Shown: positions 52,582-61,633, counted from the stretch's first letter. The stretch is DNA of 64,000 nucleotides from Pseudodesulfovibrio sediminis (GCF_020886695.1 NZ_AP024485.1:2919001-2983000), one strand, 5' to 3'. Program-made: numbers and translations. Notes: generated by a model from the sequence alone, not told the origin.

Positions 52582-53576
52582 TCTGCTTTTTCTTTTCTGG
52601 TCAGCTCGAAATAGAATCCTGCCGCTATATAGCTTGCGAGAAAGGCTGCACTGATTGCGGCAAAAATGAGCCGTTCAGTTGACGGCAAATGACTTTGTCT
52701 AAGGAAACTCTCCACCAAACTGGCAAGTACCAGCAAAACACCCCCACCGAGAATGGTTAGCATTGCATCCTTTGATGCGCTGACAATGCTTCGTCTACGA
52801 GAAAGAAGGCCAGGAGCAACAACTGCCCACCCCAGACGTAAACCGACTCCGGAGAAGAGTATGATGGCGCTTATCTCAGGAACACCATGAGGAAGTATCC
52901 AAGCCCAGTACTCGACGAATATTCCTACGCTGTGGTGGGTAGCCGTGAAGGCTCCCAGAATCATGCCATTGTATATGGTGAGAAGAATTGTGGGAATCCC
53001 AGCCAGCACCCCCATTGTCAAACTCATCAGTCCTACTTTGATATTGTGCTGAGACAAATATGAGGCGAAAAAAATCTTCTTGCCTTGGCCCGTGTCTCTT
53101 CCTGATCGAAGGGCTTCTACTAATTGCTCAGCTGTTGCTCCCATGGTTCTATGCTCGCCATCGGGCATGATCATATATGACGCTAGGGGATCGTGAAACG
53201 ATGCGAAGTAGCCAAGAAATAGTCCACCGAGAAATAGCAAGAGGGCAATCAAATGAAAGCGCCAGTTCCTTGCGATGGCCCTTGGGAAGCCTTCAATGAA
53301 GAAACGTCCCACTTTGCCCAGGAAGGGAGACTTGTCGGAAATGTAGATGATACTGTGAGTGGTCGATGTCAGATTGTTGAGGTATTGTATCAAAGCATCA
53401 TCATTCGACCTGGATAAGACTTGAGCCAAGTGAACTGTCGTTCGTCTATAGAGCTGGTCGAGACGGCTCAATTCTGCGGGCTTAAGCCGCTTAATCCCGC
53501 GACCTTTCCGAGCACGGACCATCAGCTTTTCCAGCTCTTGCCAGGTGCTTTTATTTCGGCTTATGAAGGACTGCAT
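52578..53576 (-). CDS. SpoIIM-family (stage II sporulation M-like) membrane protein
   Basis: 332 residues, on the opposite strand of the module. Cytoplasmic N-terminus of about 100 residues, then membrane segments (WRFHLIALLLFLGGLFLGYFA; VGLMSLTMGVLAGIPTILLT; YWAWILPHGVPEISAIIL; LTILGGGVLLVLASLVE; a last one near the C-terminus). Matches the SpoIIM-like/DUF95 family that is co-encoded with RDD and MoxR genes in non-sporulating bacteria. No sporulation role implied. Confidence 0.85.
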   Translation of the reverse strand: MQSFISRNKSTWQELEKLMVRARKGRGIKRLKPAELSRLDQLYRRTTVHLAQVLSRSNDDALIQYLNNLTSTTHSIIYISDKSPFLGKVGRFFIEGFPRAIARNWRFHLIALLLFLGGLFLGYFASFHDPLASYMIMPDGEHRTMGATAEQLVEALRSGRDTGQGKKIFFASYLSQHNIKVGLMSLTMGVLAGIPTILLTIYNGMILGAFTATHHSVGIFVEYWAWILPHGVPEISAIILFSGVGLRLGWAVVAPGLLSRRRSIVSASKDAMLTILGGGVLLVLASLVESFLRQSHLPSTERLIFAAISAAFLASYIAAGFYFELTRKEKAD

Positions 53577-53608
53577 CTATTAAACCACTATACCTATTTG
53601 GCTATACT

Positions 53609-54424
53609 ATGACTGCACGAATTGAATTCGAAACTCCCGAGAACATTCTCGTCAATTACCAACCTGCAGGGCTTGGCACCCGTTTCATGGCTTGGATCGT
53701 TGACTCAATTATCTCCTATCTCATTGTCTTCCTACTAATCGTGTGTCTGATTGCTCTAGGAGTAGCTTATGACGGGCTGTTTGAATTCGTAGAAGAGCGT
53801 ATAGCATACAGCTTGGGCGATGACAAAGAAACGAAGAACCTGATGGTGGGCATATACTTTAGTCTTTTCCTTCTCATTCTCAACACCGTCTCATTCGTCT
53901 ATTTCTTTATGTTTGAATACTTTGGGCACGGAAGAACCCTGGGCAAGCGTTGGATGTCTATCCGGGTCATTGGAGAGGAAGGGATAGCCCTGAACTCGAC
54001 CAAAGTCTTCCTACGTAGCGTCTTTCGTATAGTCGACTCAATTCCCATCGCATGGCTGGTTCCGCTTTTCTCAAAGCGCTCGAAAAGACTTGGTGACATG
54101 GTTGCTGGCACCCTGATTGTCGTGGACCAACCAGGAACCCTTGAAGAGGTCCGTGAAGAATTGGAGGAAGGGGCCCAGCGAGAATTCCGTTTTGTACGAA
54201 TTGGGCTGGACGAATTGAAACAAAAGGAAGTCCATTTGATCGCTCAACTTCTAGAACGAGCTGAATCAATGGATGAATCTATCAGGAAAGACCTTTACCA
54301 TAAAACGGTCGACTCAATGGCAGTGCATTTTGATCATGAGTTGCCGGAAGCATCTTCCTATGAGCGTTATCTAAGAGAACTCCTGCAAAGTTACTATGAG
54401 CGGCAGCACAGGCGTCTTGGTTGA
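53609..54424 (+). CDS. RDD-family membrane protein
   Basis: 271 residues. RDD signature residues: LGTRFMAWIVDSIISYLIVF, then FGHGRTLGKRWMSIRVIGEEG. Three membrane segments in the first 130 residues, then a helical cytoplasmic C-terminal tail of about 110 residues. Read divergently from the SpoIIM-like gene. RDD and SpoIIM neighbours support assignment to the same MoxR module. Last cargo gene of element 2. Confidence 0.88.
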   Translation: MTARIEFETPENILVNYQPAGLGTRFMAWIVDSIISYLIVFLLIVCLIALGVAYDGLFEFVEERIAYSLGDDKETKNLMVGIYFSLFLLILNTVSFVYFFMFEYFGHGRTLGKRWMSIRVIGEEGIALNSTKVFLRSVFRIVDSIPIAWLVPLFSKRSKRLGDMVAGTLIVVDQPGTLEEVREELEEGAQREFRFVRIGLDELKQKEVHLIAQLLERAESMDESIRKDLYHKTVDSMAVHFDHELPEASSYERYLRELLQSYYERQHRRLG

Positions 54425-54441
54425 TATCTTCACTTCGTAAT

Positions 54442-54463
54442 TAGTGGGCTCGCTGGTGGGCCC
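54442..54463 (+). repeat. Candidate integrase arm sites, right end of element 2
   Basis: TAGTGGGCTC and TGGTGGGCCC with a 12-base period, 82-88 bases before the att copy. Same type as both ends of element 1, with two changes in the first copy. Confidence 0.6.
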
Positions 54464-54550
54464 TTTAACCTCATTGAGGCTACTTGGGACTACTTGAAGC
54501 GACAAAAAGTCCAATAAAAACAGGTGGGATAAAGCTTTCCACTTGCATGC

Positions 54551-54598
54551 CACGCCGGAGGCCGCGAGTTCGAGTCTCGTCGGCTCCGCCACTAAAGA
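54551..54598 (+). repeat. att site between elements 2 and 3
   Basis: 48-base copy of the tRNA-Asp 3' end and following bases (cacgccgg to ctaaaga). Upstream 110 bases also resemble those upstream of 43232. Confidence 0.9.
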
Positions 54599-54601
54599 AC
54601 T

Positions 54602-54634
54602 AGGACATTACTCAATTTGAGTAATGTCCTTTTC
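54602..54634 (+). terminator. Terminator at the element 2/3 att site
   Basis: 14-base arms AGGACATTACTCAA / TTGAGTAATGTCCT in a nearly perfect palindrome, then TTTC and T5. Confidence 0.78.
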
Positions 54635-54708
54635 TTTTTGTATCTTGTTTGAGTTTGTAGTTGTATGCAGTAATTGTTAAGTCATCTTTTTAATAAGCAT
54701 ACGGATGG

Positions 54709-56058
54709 TTGCTGTCAGTGAAGTTGTCATTAGGTGATAGGCAGTGTGAATTGTTGGATGTTTCACAGGATGTTGCTCTTTTTTTTGAGCAACCGAGCGA
54801 TTCCTCTGTAGAGAAGTGGAATAAGTTCCATCAGGAACTGGTCGATCAATATAGCTATGACACGAAGTTTTATGTGGGTTCCCTTTCACTCTGTGGAGCT
54901 CGACTCAAAACAGGTGTGCACTTTCAAAATGTGGTTTTCGATTTGTTGGATTTGCAAGGTGCCGATTTGGGAGGTCTTCTCCTTAACGGCGCATACGTCA
55001 AAGAACAGCTAAAATGCCGCCGCCTTGTGGTGCACAACGAGTTCTCTTGCGCAGGCGCAATGATATGTGGCGATTTTTATTTAAATTTCGCTGCGATTCA
55101 CTGCAGAGCAAACTTCAACGAACTGCAGGTTGATGGCTGTCTGCAGGTCGTGTCGTCCCTGTTTCATGACAGGCTTACTTTTAGTGAAGCGAGATTGGAG
55201 CAGGTTGTTTTCCAAAGCAGTTCTTTTTTGGGACAAACGAGTTTTGAAAATACTCATTTCAGTGGTGCTGCTCAGTTTGAAGTCTGTGACTTCCGAGGAG
55301 ATGTCGTCTTCCGGAGTATGAAAAAAGATAAGGATGCCACTGTTGGGTTTTGTGAGGATGCCTTTTTCGCTGGTTCGCGGTTCTGGGGGGCTGTTGAGTT
55401 TTCGAATCTTGTTATGAACGATGTGTCATTCGCCCGGACACAGTTCAACAAAGAAGCTATCTTTTCTTCGCTTTCGCTGAAAGATGTCTCTTTCTTGTAT
55501 GTGGATCTTTCAAGAAATGTAAGATTTTATAATGTTGTGTGGGAAGAAAGGCATGGCAGGTATTATTTGAAAGATGAATTGGAAAGTGGAGTTCTGGAAA
55601 CAGAACACGAAAGACTTGATGCAGTCAAAAAACAATATGGCGAACTTGTCAGCTACTATGATGACGTCAGGGATTCCGAGAGTGGGGAGAAGTTTTTTAT
55701 ATCTGAAATGCAGGTTAAGGCTAAGAAAGCGAAATTTTATGAGAAGCCCGTATTCGCCCTGTATAACATTACATCAAAATTTGGTACATCGTGGTTAAGA
55801 GCTGCGTCATTGCTTTTGTTTTTGATATTTATCTTTTCCCCGACTGTTGTTTGTTTTTCAAGTGAAGTGGATGGCTACCTGTCTGCACTGGTGAAAACCA
55901 TTCAGCTGCTCTTGCTTCATAAAAATGCATATGTTGAGTTGAAATCGGATGCGATTTTTTTTGTTTATGTCTTGCTTCAACTGGCTATGCTCTCCCAAGT
56001 CGCACTGTTTTCTTTGGCGATTCGGCGTCGGTTTCGAAGGGGAGGAGTACCCAGTTAG
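54709..56058 (+). CDS. Pentapeptide-repeat protein with C-terminal membrane domain
   Basis: 449 residues as open frame; start uncertain (TTG 54709; GTG 54718 is equally possible). Residues about 55-270 form pentapeptide-like repeats (LSLCGARLKTGVHFQNVVF, DLQGADLGGLLLNGAYV, SFENTHFSGAAQFEV). A cytoplasmic helix follows (EMQVKAKKAKFYEK), then two membrane segments (about 360-384 and 412-437), as in ion-channel-like pentapeptide proteins. Sole gene of element 3. Possible effector or defence protein; function unknown. Confidence 0.72.
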   Translation: MLSVKLSLGDRQCELLDVSQDVALFFEQPSDSSVEKWNKFHQELVDQYSYDTKFYVGSLSLCGARLKTGVHFQNVVFDLLDLQGADLGGLLLNGAYVKEQLKCRRLVVHNEFSCAGAMICGDFYLNFAAIHCRANFNELQVDGCLQVVSSLFHDRLTFSEARLEQVVFQSSSFLGQTSFENTHFSGAAQFEVCDFRGDVVFRSMKKDKDATVGFCEDAFFAGSRFWGAVEFSNLVMNDVSFARTQFNKEAIFSSLSLKDVSFLYVDLSRNVRFYNVVWEERHGRYYLKDELESGVLETEHERLDAVKKQYGELVSYYDDVRDSESGEKFFISEMQVKAKKAKFYEKPVFALYNITSKFGTSWLRAASLLLFLIFIFSPTVVCFSSEVDGYLSALVKTIQLLLLHKNAYVELKSDAIFFVYVLLQLAMLSQVALFSLAIRRRFRRGGVPS

Positions 56059-56079
56059 TTTCTCATCTGGATAACATCT

Positions 56080-56128
56080 TGTCACGCCGGAGGCCGCGAG
56101 TTCGAGTCTCGTCGGCTCCGCCACTAAA
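56080..56128 (+). repeat. Rightmost att copy, end of the tandem
   Basis: 49-base copy of the tRNA-Asp 3' end (tgtcacgcc to ctaaa). No arm-type repeats before it. Confidence 0.9.
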
Positions 56129-56173
56129 AGAACCAGGACATTGATCATTGAGGTCAATGTCCTAGTTCTTTTG
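56129..56173 (+). terminator. Terminator at the rightmost att copy
   Basis: 16-base arms AGAACCAGGACATTGA / TCAATGTCCTAGTTCT (one mismatch) with a 9-base loop, then T4. Likely the original chromosomal tRNA-Asp terminator, displaced by the insertions. Confidence 0.72.
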
Positions 56174-56194
56174 CCTAATTGTAAAACGATTTAG

Positions 56195-56226
56195 GAAAGC
56201 CCTTTGATTTAGTTCAAAGGGCTTTC
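56195..56226. terminator. Second hairpin, possible terminator
   Basis: 13-bp stem GAAAGCCCTTTGA/TCAAAGGGCTTTC, 6-base loop, followed by only a short T run (tcttgt). Confidence 0.55.
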
Positions 56227-56783
56227 TTGTGAGTTTTGATAGCCATCGCTAAAGGGGCTGGTTTCAATAAAATAATCGAGGCTCAGTTACTTCGGCCACC
56301 AATCGTAGGGTTGGTGGTTTTTGGGGTTTAGGAGCTGGCAAAAGAAATGACCGGGCACATCCGTAGGGCACAGTGTCTGGTTCAGGATAAATAACAGATG
56401 GTTAGCTTGTGCTGCTTTCTTGCGGTCTCTGGTTGGCTGTTTTTGTCCTGGTCAGTTTGTTTGGGGGAAGAATTGTGTCAAACCGAGCATAACTCCGGCT
56501 GACTGTACTTAGGTTCGTTTTTCAACTTAGCTTTCGTGCGAGAGAGTCTTTATGCAACAGAGAAAAGCTTCAATCCCTCTCATTCCTCTTTTTGTTAATC
56601 AATGAACGCTGTCCATTGTTTAACTTGAGGAAGTGGGGGCATATACTGGGTGGCCTTTTTGAGCTCTTGATATTTCCACTGCTCGTAAAGGAGGCGGTGC
56701 TCCGATGACCAGGTGGTGCACGTAGTTTTACTGGTGGAAACAGAGCATTTCAAACTCTTCCCATTTGGCATACGGAGTGAAAG
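56227..56783. other. Long intergenic region, possibly degraded sequence
   Basis: About 557 bases. No standard gene. A 58-codon leftward frame (56595-56771) is open and reads like a protein fragment (SEHRLLYEQWKYQELKKATQYM is part), with no ribosome site seen; low confidence. The last bases hold a GGAG for the following gene. Confidence 0.4.
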
Positions 56784-57794
56784 ATGGATATGGAAATTAG
56801 TGATTTAATAAGATTTAATGAACTCCTAGATTCAGCAATAGCTCAAAAGAGTTTGGATGAGGACTTTCTTGCCTTAAGACAGTCTGAGCTAGATGGTATA
56901 TCCAAGAGTTGTGATGTTAAACATATCCCATTTATTGCCTTGAGTTATGCAAAATTAATGGAGTTGACCATTTTATTGGCTGGAACATACGCAGATAATT
57001 GTCAAAGCATGAAATTTGGTGATCTTGTAGTAAATCCGAGGCACATAGATGTCTGTATCTTAAATGTTGGATTGATAAATAACGATTATGGTATTGAGGA
57101 GAGTATTCCTCTTTGGTTCAAGCAACAAGTACGTGAGTGTGTTGGTAGCCAATACTCTGAAGATCTTGGAAGAATGGTTATTGACCCCTCTTTGCTATTT
57201 CATTTTGTTGAACAAGGTTTACTGCTGAGTATAGTTAAGAAAGAAAGACATGGGAGATTAAGTGATCAGTTTCAGGGCGTTATTTCAGGTCATGTTCAGT
57301 TAGCTTTTTCAAATAATATTGAGGACGCTCAAGCCGTCGCATGCAACCCCGTAGAAGAGCTTGGCTGCGGAGGCGGAAGGGGTGAATGTCGCGATGTTGC
57401 ATCATGGCTCGCCAGCAACACAGTATTGAATGTAGTTAAAGATACATTGAGATCTGATCTCATGGATGTATTGAGCGAAACCATGTCTGATGATTACCTG
57501 AAATCAATTGATAAAAGGTTTGAAAAGGCACTTCATTCTCTGAATTATGTAGAGATTGGAAGGAAAAGTTTTGTTAATTTTCCATATGATGATGAAGTGC
57601 CCATAGCAGAGTGGGGTGAGATTAATAACACCTTGTGCCAGTTCACGCTAGACGGTTATGGCATGATTCAGTCAGAGTTGGATAAGAGCCTTACCAATCC
57701 ATGTTACGAAAGTCCTTTTCTGAACAGGTTGTTGTACAACGTACCCGAACACAGGGCACAAGTCGGACACAACTGGTCACAGCCATCATGTTAA
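56784..57794 (+). CDS. Orphan protein of unknown function
   Basis: 336 residues, AT-rich, preceded by GGAGTGAAAG (ATG 56784 or 56790). No signal peptide or membrane segment. A CxxxE-type patch (ELGCGGGRGECRDVASW) in the middle is the only unusual feature. No family recognised. Lies just right of the tandem elements and is probably also foreign; the backbone resumes about 57.8 kb. Confidence 0.55.
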   Translation: MDMEISDLIRFNELLDSAIAQKSLDEDFLALRQSELDGISKSCDVKHIPFIALSYAKLMELTILLAGTYADNCQSMKFGDLVVNPRHIDVCILNVGLINNDYGIEESIPLWFKQQVRECVGSQYSEDLGRMVIDPSLLFHFVEQGLLLSIVKKERHGRLSDQFQGVISGHVQLAFSNNIEDAQAVACNPVEELGCGGGRGECRDVASWLASNTVLNVVKDTLRSDLMDVLSETMSDDYLKSIDKRFEKALHSLNYVEIGRKSFVNFPYDDEVPIAEWGEINNTLCQFTLDGYGMIQSELDKSLTNPCYESPFLNRLLYNVPEHRAQVGHNWSQPSC

Positions 57795-58007
57795 ATTTTA
57801 ACATCATCTGACATGCCCCAAATTATTGAGATGTAAAGCCCCCCCCAGCAGGGCCAGCTAGTAGTAGAGATTTCCCGCCGATTTTTGGTGAGAGCCCGGA
57901 GGGCAGGGGCAATGATGTTACGTTGTCGGAGTGGGAGCGGTTCGGATGTTGTCGGTCTGTGTGCGCGGAGTCTGCGTCCGTAGCAAGCCAGCATGCTGCT
58001 GAAGTCG

Positions 58008-59012
58008 CTATCTTCGTTTCACGAGAATCCATGTCTGGAGGCGGATTTCTTTTTCTGTCCAGTGGTTCTTGTATGCCATTTTGGGGCCGACCAGCGGGCC
58101 CATATCATAGCGTTTGGCCTTTTCCTGGCAGAGCCAACGAATTTGTTCCAGTTGCATGATGTTACCGATGGAGTAGTGTTTCCACGCTTCATCATAGCTG
58201 AATTGCTGACCACGATATATCCGGCCAGCCATGCCGCCGAATATGAAGCCGATATCCTTGTTGTCGTGCCGGGCAAAGATGACCCTACCGCTTTGTGCGG
58301 AGGCGAGGCGTTTGAGCAGGAAATCATAGAATTCCTTGGCCGGTGTCTCGGCCATGCCGCATTTGCCTATCCCTTTCCAGCTTTTCAATTCAACAGCGAT
58401 CATGCGGGCGTAGGTCGTTTCGGCCTCTTCAGCGGAAGCCGGAGCAACGCGTTCGAAGCTGACTCCCTGTTCCAGGGCTTTTCGGGCCTGCTTGCGGAGT
58501 TTCTTTCGATGATTGCCGGACCGCCGGGAAAGATAGCCATCAACGCCCCCTGCCAACGACGCAGCGCACTGTGCCCCCGAAGAGTGGAGGTAGATGTCAA
58601 AGCGGTCGATAAAGGTGCGGATAAGGCGCTGGGAAAGTGCACCGCCGGGCCGGATGCCGCTGATGACGATTTGGGGGAATGCCGGGGCGTAGAGCCGTGC
58701 GATGTCGTCCATCAAGCCGTTGAACAACTGGACCGCCTGGCTGCCGAGCAGCGGGCATCCGAAAAACCAGTGAGACTCAATGGGCGTCAGATATGTTTCT
58801 CCCTGTGGTGAGACATGTTCGGCCAATGCGACCAGAGAGTTGGAACGGGACACTATGAGGATACGACGATCGGGGCTGAATGCGTCGTGAAACGCCATCT
58901 GCCATGCGGGTGATGAGCAGAATGGGTCTGCCTGGTTCGTGCTGACAGCCGCTTTTTCCCAGGCCGTCTGATGATCCGGCTGGGAGTTCGGCTGGGAGAA
59001 TTTGAAGTCCAT
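58008..59012 (-). CDS. GNAT-fold acyltransferase (FemAB/BioF2-like)
   Basis: About 334 residues from ATG 59012 (ATG 59036 and 59087 are alternatives; no strong ribosome site). Typical BioF2/CelD-type acetyltransferase with HRKKLRKQARKALEQ, FYDFLLKRLA, GRVIFARHDNKDIGFIFGG and the C-terminal YDMGPLVGPKMAYKNHW. These enzymes acylate sugars, lipids or cell-wall peptides; the acceptor is not known. Stands alone, first gene of the resumed backbone. Confidence 0.8.
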   Translation of the reverse strand: MDFKFSQPNSQPDHQTAWEKAAVSTNQADPFCSSPAWQMAFHDAFSPDRRILIVSRSNSLVALAEHVSPQGETYLTPIESHWFFGCPLLGSQAVQLFNGLMDDIARLYAPAFPQIVISGIRPGGALSQRLIRTFIDRFDIYLHSSGAQCAASLAGGVDGYLSRRSGNHRKKLRKQARKALEQGVSFERVAPASAEEAETTYARMIAVELKSWKGIGKCGMAETPAKEFYDFLLKRLASAQSGRVIFARHDNKDIGFIFGGMAGRIYRGQQFSYDEAWKHYSIGNIMQLEQIRWLCQEKAKRYDMGPLVGPKMAYKNHWTEKEIRLQTWILVKRR

Positions 59013-59293
59013 GAATCGGGTTGATCGAAGGTGCATTTGACTCGTCTGTGTTTTGGCGACTGTATGGGATGATGAGGGCACAATCAACTGCCGTCTTGCA
59101 TCTCGTTCTGACGTTGGCTAGTCTATCCGGTCTCGCAGTCGTGCAAGTGCTTCGTTGCTTATGGACTATTCCAATGGTCTGGATGCTGGTGGCGGCGCGG
59201 GGTCCCCTTTTTTTGATTTGATTAGCCTGCGCCTTTTGGGGTACTCCCTGTGCTTCGAAAGAATGAAATCACTTAACAAACAGTTGGGAAGTT

Positions 59294-59629
59294 ATGGAAG
59301 ATACACCAAATTGTCCTCAGTGTAATTGCGAGTATGTGTATTCTGACGGCAGTATTCTGATCTGCCCGGAATGTGGACACGAGTTTCAGCCCGGAGATGT
59401 GGCGGAAAAAGTCTATAAGGACATGAACGGTACTGTTCTTGTTGATGGCGACACTGTCATCGTGGCGCAGAACTTGAAGGTGAAAGGCGCGTCCTCCCCG
59501 ATCAAGAAGGGGACGAAGGTCAAGAATATCAGGCTGGTCGAGCCGGAAGATGGCGTTCATGACATCTCCTGCAAGATCCCGGGGTTCGGCTCAATGATGC
59601 TGAAAACCTCGGTTGTCAAAAAGGGCTGA
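59294..59629 (+). CDS. PhnA/YjdM-family zinc-ribbon protein
   Basis: 111 residues: N-terminal zinc ribbon with CPQCNCEYVY and CPECGHEF, then a C-terminal barrel-like domain (GDTVIVAQNLKVKGASSPIKKGTKV). The fold matches the PhnA (YjdM) family, originally tied to phosphonate use but of uncertain activity. Monocistronic with a strong terminator at 59655-59693. Confidence 0.88.
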   Translation: MEDTPNCPQCNCEYVYSDGSILICPECGHEFQPGDVAEKVYKDMNGTVLVDGDTVIVAQNLKVKGASSPIKKGTKVKNIRLVEPEDGVHDISCKIPGFGSMMLKTSVVKKG

Positions 59630-59654
59630 TACGCCCCTGTCTGCCGGGATACAC

Positions 59655-59693
59655 AAGCAAGGCCTTCCGTTTTTCGGAGGGCCTTGCTTGTTT
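59655..59693 (+). terminator. Rho-independent terminator after the PhnA-like gene
   Basis: 15-base stem AAGCAAGGCCTTCCG / CGGAGGGCCTTGCTT with T5 loop, followed by GTTTTC. Confidence 0.82.
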
Positions 59694-59870
59694 TCGGGGC
59701 CAAGCCTGCCTCTTGGTTAACGGGTTTTGCGCGGAGCGCCTTTGTGCCCTGTGGGTTTCTATCACCCCGCGCTTGTTCTCTCTTTCATTCTATTGCATAC
59801 TCTTGATTGATACGTAGAGTTGTCGTTGCCGATCGTGTTCCCGGTATTGAACTGTAATAGGAGGCCGTGC

Positions 59871-60680
59871 GTGGACTTTTTTCTGAATCTTTCTCCCGTT
59901 ATGCAGGCTTTTCTGGCGACGCTGTTTACCTGGGGCGTGACCGCTCTTGGTGCAGCGGTTGTCTTTACGGCCAAAGATATCAGTAAACGTGTGTTGGATA
60001 TCATGCTGGGCTTTGCCGGTGGTGTGATGATCGCGGCCAGCTATTGGTCTTTGCTTGCCCCGGCCATTGAGATGAGCGAGCACATGGGCGCATTCAAATT
60101 TGTCCCGGCAACCATCGGCTTCATTCTCGGCGCCGTGTTTTTGCGTCTTGTGGACATGTTCCTGCCCCATTTGCATATCAACGCCCCCCGCTCCGAGGCA
60201 GAAGGAGTTGAAACCGACTGGAACAGCTCGATTCTGCTCGTTTTGGCTATTACTCTGCACAACATACCGGAAGGGCTGGCCGTGGGCGTTGCCTTTGGTG
60301 CCGTGGGCGTGGGCTATGAGAGCGCCTCGATCGGCGGGGCCATCGCGCTGGCCCTGGGCATCGGTATTCAGAACTTTCCCGAGGGGGCTGCCGTGTCCGT
60401 TCCACTGCGCAGACAGGGACTCTCGCGGTTCAAGAGCTTCCTGTACGGACAGGCTTCCGCCATTGTCGAGCCGATTGCTGCCGTGGTGGGCGCGGCCGCA
60501 GTGGTCGTGGCCAAACCCCTCCTTCCCTATGCCCTGGCGTTTGCCGCAGGGGCCATGATCTTTGTGGTCGTGGAAGAGGTCATCCCGGAATCGCAGGCTT
60601 CAGGCTATGGAGACCAGGCGACCATGGGATGCATCATCGGTTTTGCTGTCATGATGACGCTCGATGTCGCGCTTGGGTGA
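59871..60680 (+). CDS. ZIP-family metal transporter (ZupT/GufA-like)
   Basis: 269 residues from GTG 59871, with AGGAGG six bases upstream, which excludes the longer frame. Eight membrane segments. TM4 has [11 protein letters not shown] and TM5 has [11 protein letters not shown], the ZIP metal-transport pair. An acidic patch ([11 protein letters not shown]) occurs in the loop before TM4. Likely takes up zinc or other divalent metals. It lies 247 bases before the carbonic anhydrase, whose zinc it could supply; that link is only suggestive. Confidence 0.92.
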   Translation: MDFFLNLSPVMQAFLATLFTWGVTALGAAVVFTAKDISKRVLDIMLGFAGGVMIAASYWSLLAPAIEMSEHMGAFKFVPATIGFILGAVFLRLVDMFLPHLHINAPRSEAEGVETDWNSSILLVLAITLHNIPEGLAVGVAFGAVGVGYESASIGGAIALALGIGIQNFPEGAAVSVPLRRQGLSRFKSFLYGQASAIVEPIAAVVGAAAVVVAKPLLPYALAFAAGAMIFVVVEEVIPESQASGYGDQATMGCIIGFAVMMTLDVALG

Positions 60681-60927
60681 TCCCAGCCATAGACTCGCGA
60701 CTGTTGATGAACCTGTGGTGCAGAACCGTTTTTTCATGACTCCAACTCGACTTTTTGCCCCGTTCCAGGGGCGTTCCGCATGGTTCAGCGGGCGTGTTTT
60801 GTCCTGAAAAAGTAGGGATATTCTTCTATCTTTTCAGCGCGCTTTTTCTTACCTTTCCAGGAACGCGAGAGTTCAACGGCGGCGGGCGCAGTCCGCTGCC
60901 TCTATTTTATTGGGAGACAAGAAAGCG

Positions 60928-61590
60928 ATGCAGGATATTCAGAAGTTCATTTCCGGGTTCAGGAGTTTTCGCGACGAGTATTTTTGTCGGGAAGATTCTC
61001 CCTTTCGGGAGCTGCGCAACGGCCAGCACCCGACCACAATGGTTGTTGCCTGTAGCGATTCGCGCACCGATCCTTCGTTGATCATGCAGTGCGAGCCGGG
61101 CGAGATCTTCGTGGTCCGCAACGTGGCCAACATCGTGCCGCCATACGAGTGTGACTCCGGTTATCACGGTGTGTCGTCGGCCATCGAATACGCGGTCAAA
61201 ATCCTCAAGGTCGCCAATATCATCGTGCTCGGTCACAGTTATTGCGGCGGCATTTCGGCCTTGATGAAGCATGATGCCCATGATGATACCGAATTCATCA
61301 ATAGATGGCTGTCTGTCATGAATCCTGTCCGAGACGAGGTCATGGAGCACTTCGGCGAAGTGAACAAAAAGTCCTGCACGGCCTGCGAGATGGCGGGGAT
61401 TCTCCGCTCGGTGGAAAATCTCATGACTTTTCCCTGGATTGAGGAGCGCGTCACCAACGGCTCCCTCAACGTGCATGGCTGGTATTTTGAAATGGAAACC
61501 GGTCAGCTGCTCAGCTACCTGTGCCAGACCAAGTCCTTTGAACCCCTGACATTTCCGTGTCCCAAGCGGAAAAAAATGGTCAAGGAGTAG
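60928..61590 (+). CDS. can: Beta-class carbonic anhydrase
   Basis: 220 residues from ATG 60928. Zinc ligands and catalytic pair: CSDSR (Cys, Asp-Arg) and HSYCGG (His, Cys). Also GEIFVVRNVAN. Interconverts CO2 and bicarbonate. In-frame TTG 60910 lacks a ribosome site. A weak terminator hairpin (ACGCCCC/GGGGCGT) follows at 61634-61662. Confidence 0.95.
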   Translation: MQDIQKFISGFRSFRDEYFCREDSPFRELRNGQHPTTMVVACSDSRTDPSLIMQCEPGEIFVVRNVANIVPPYECDSGYHGVSSAIEYAVKILKVANIIVLGHSYCGGISALMKHDAHDDTEFINRWLSVMNPVRDEVMEHFGEVNKKSCTACEMAGILRSVENLMTFPWIEERVTNGSLNVHGWYFEMETGQLLSYLCQTKSFEPLTFPCPKRKKMVKE

Positions 61591-61633
61591 CTTGTAATCG
61601 CACGGTGGTGCGCCCTTGTTCAATGCACTGATG

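Larger units (their letters stand above)
43232..54598 (+). mobile_element. Element 2: decayed tRNA-Asp element with toxin and MoxR-module cargo
   Basis: Bounded by att copies at 43232 and 54551; unit length about 11,313 bases. The integrase is only a C-terminal remnant, rep is truncated and frameshifted, and the third backbone gene has an amber stop, so the element is unlikely to move by itself. Cargo: toxin_44-type protein with a four-TM protein (43.6-44.9 kb) and the membrane module from 47.4 to 54.4 kb. Confidence 0.82.
54551..56128 (+). mobile_element. Element 3: minimal att-flanked segment with one gene
   Basis: Lies between att copies at 54551 and 56080; unit length about 1,532 bases. 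It holds only the pentapeptide-repeat/TM gene, with no integrase or rep. Either a remnant of a larger element or a segment moved by the neighbour's integrase. Confidence 0.7.

Noticed and set aside
59820-59870. Upstream start of the ZIP transporter
   Set aside because: AGGAGG lies six bases before GTG 59871; the upstream ATG lacks a site.
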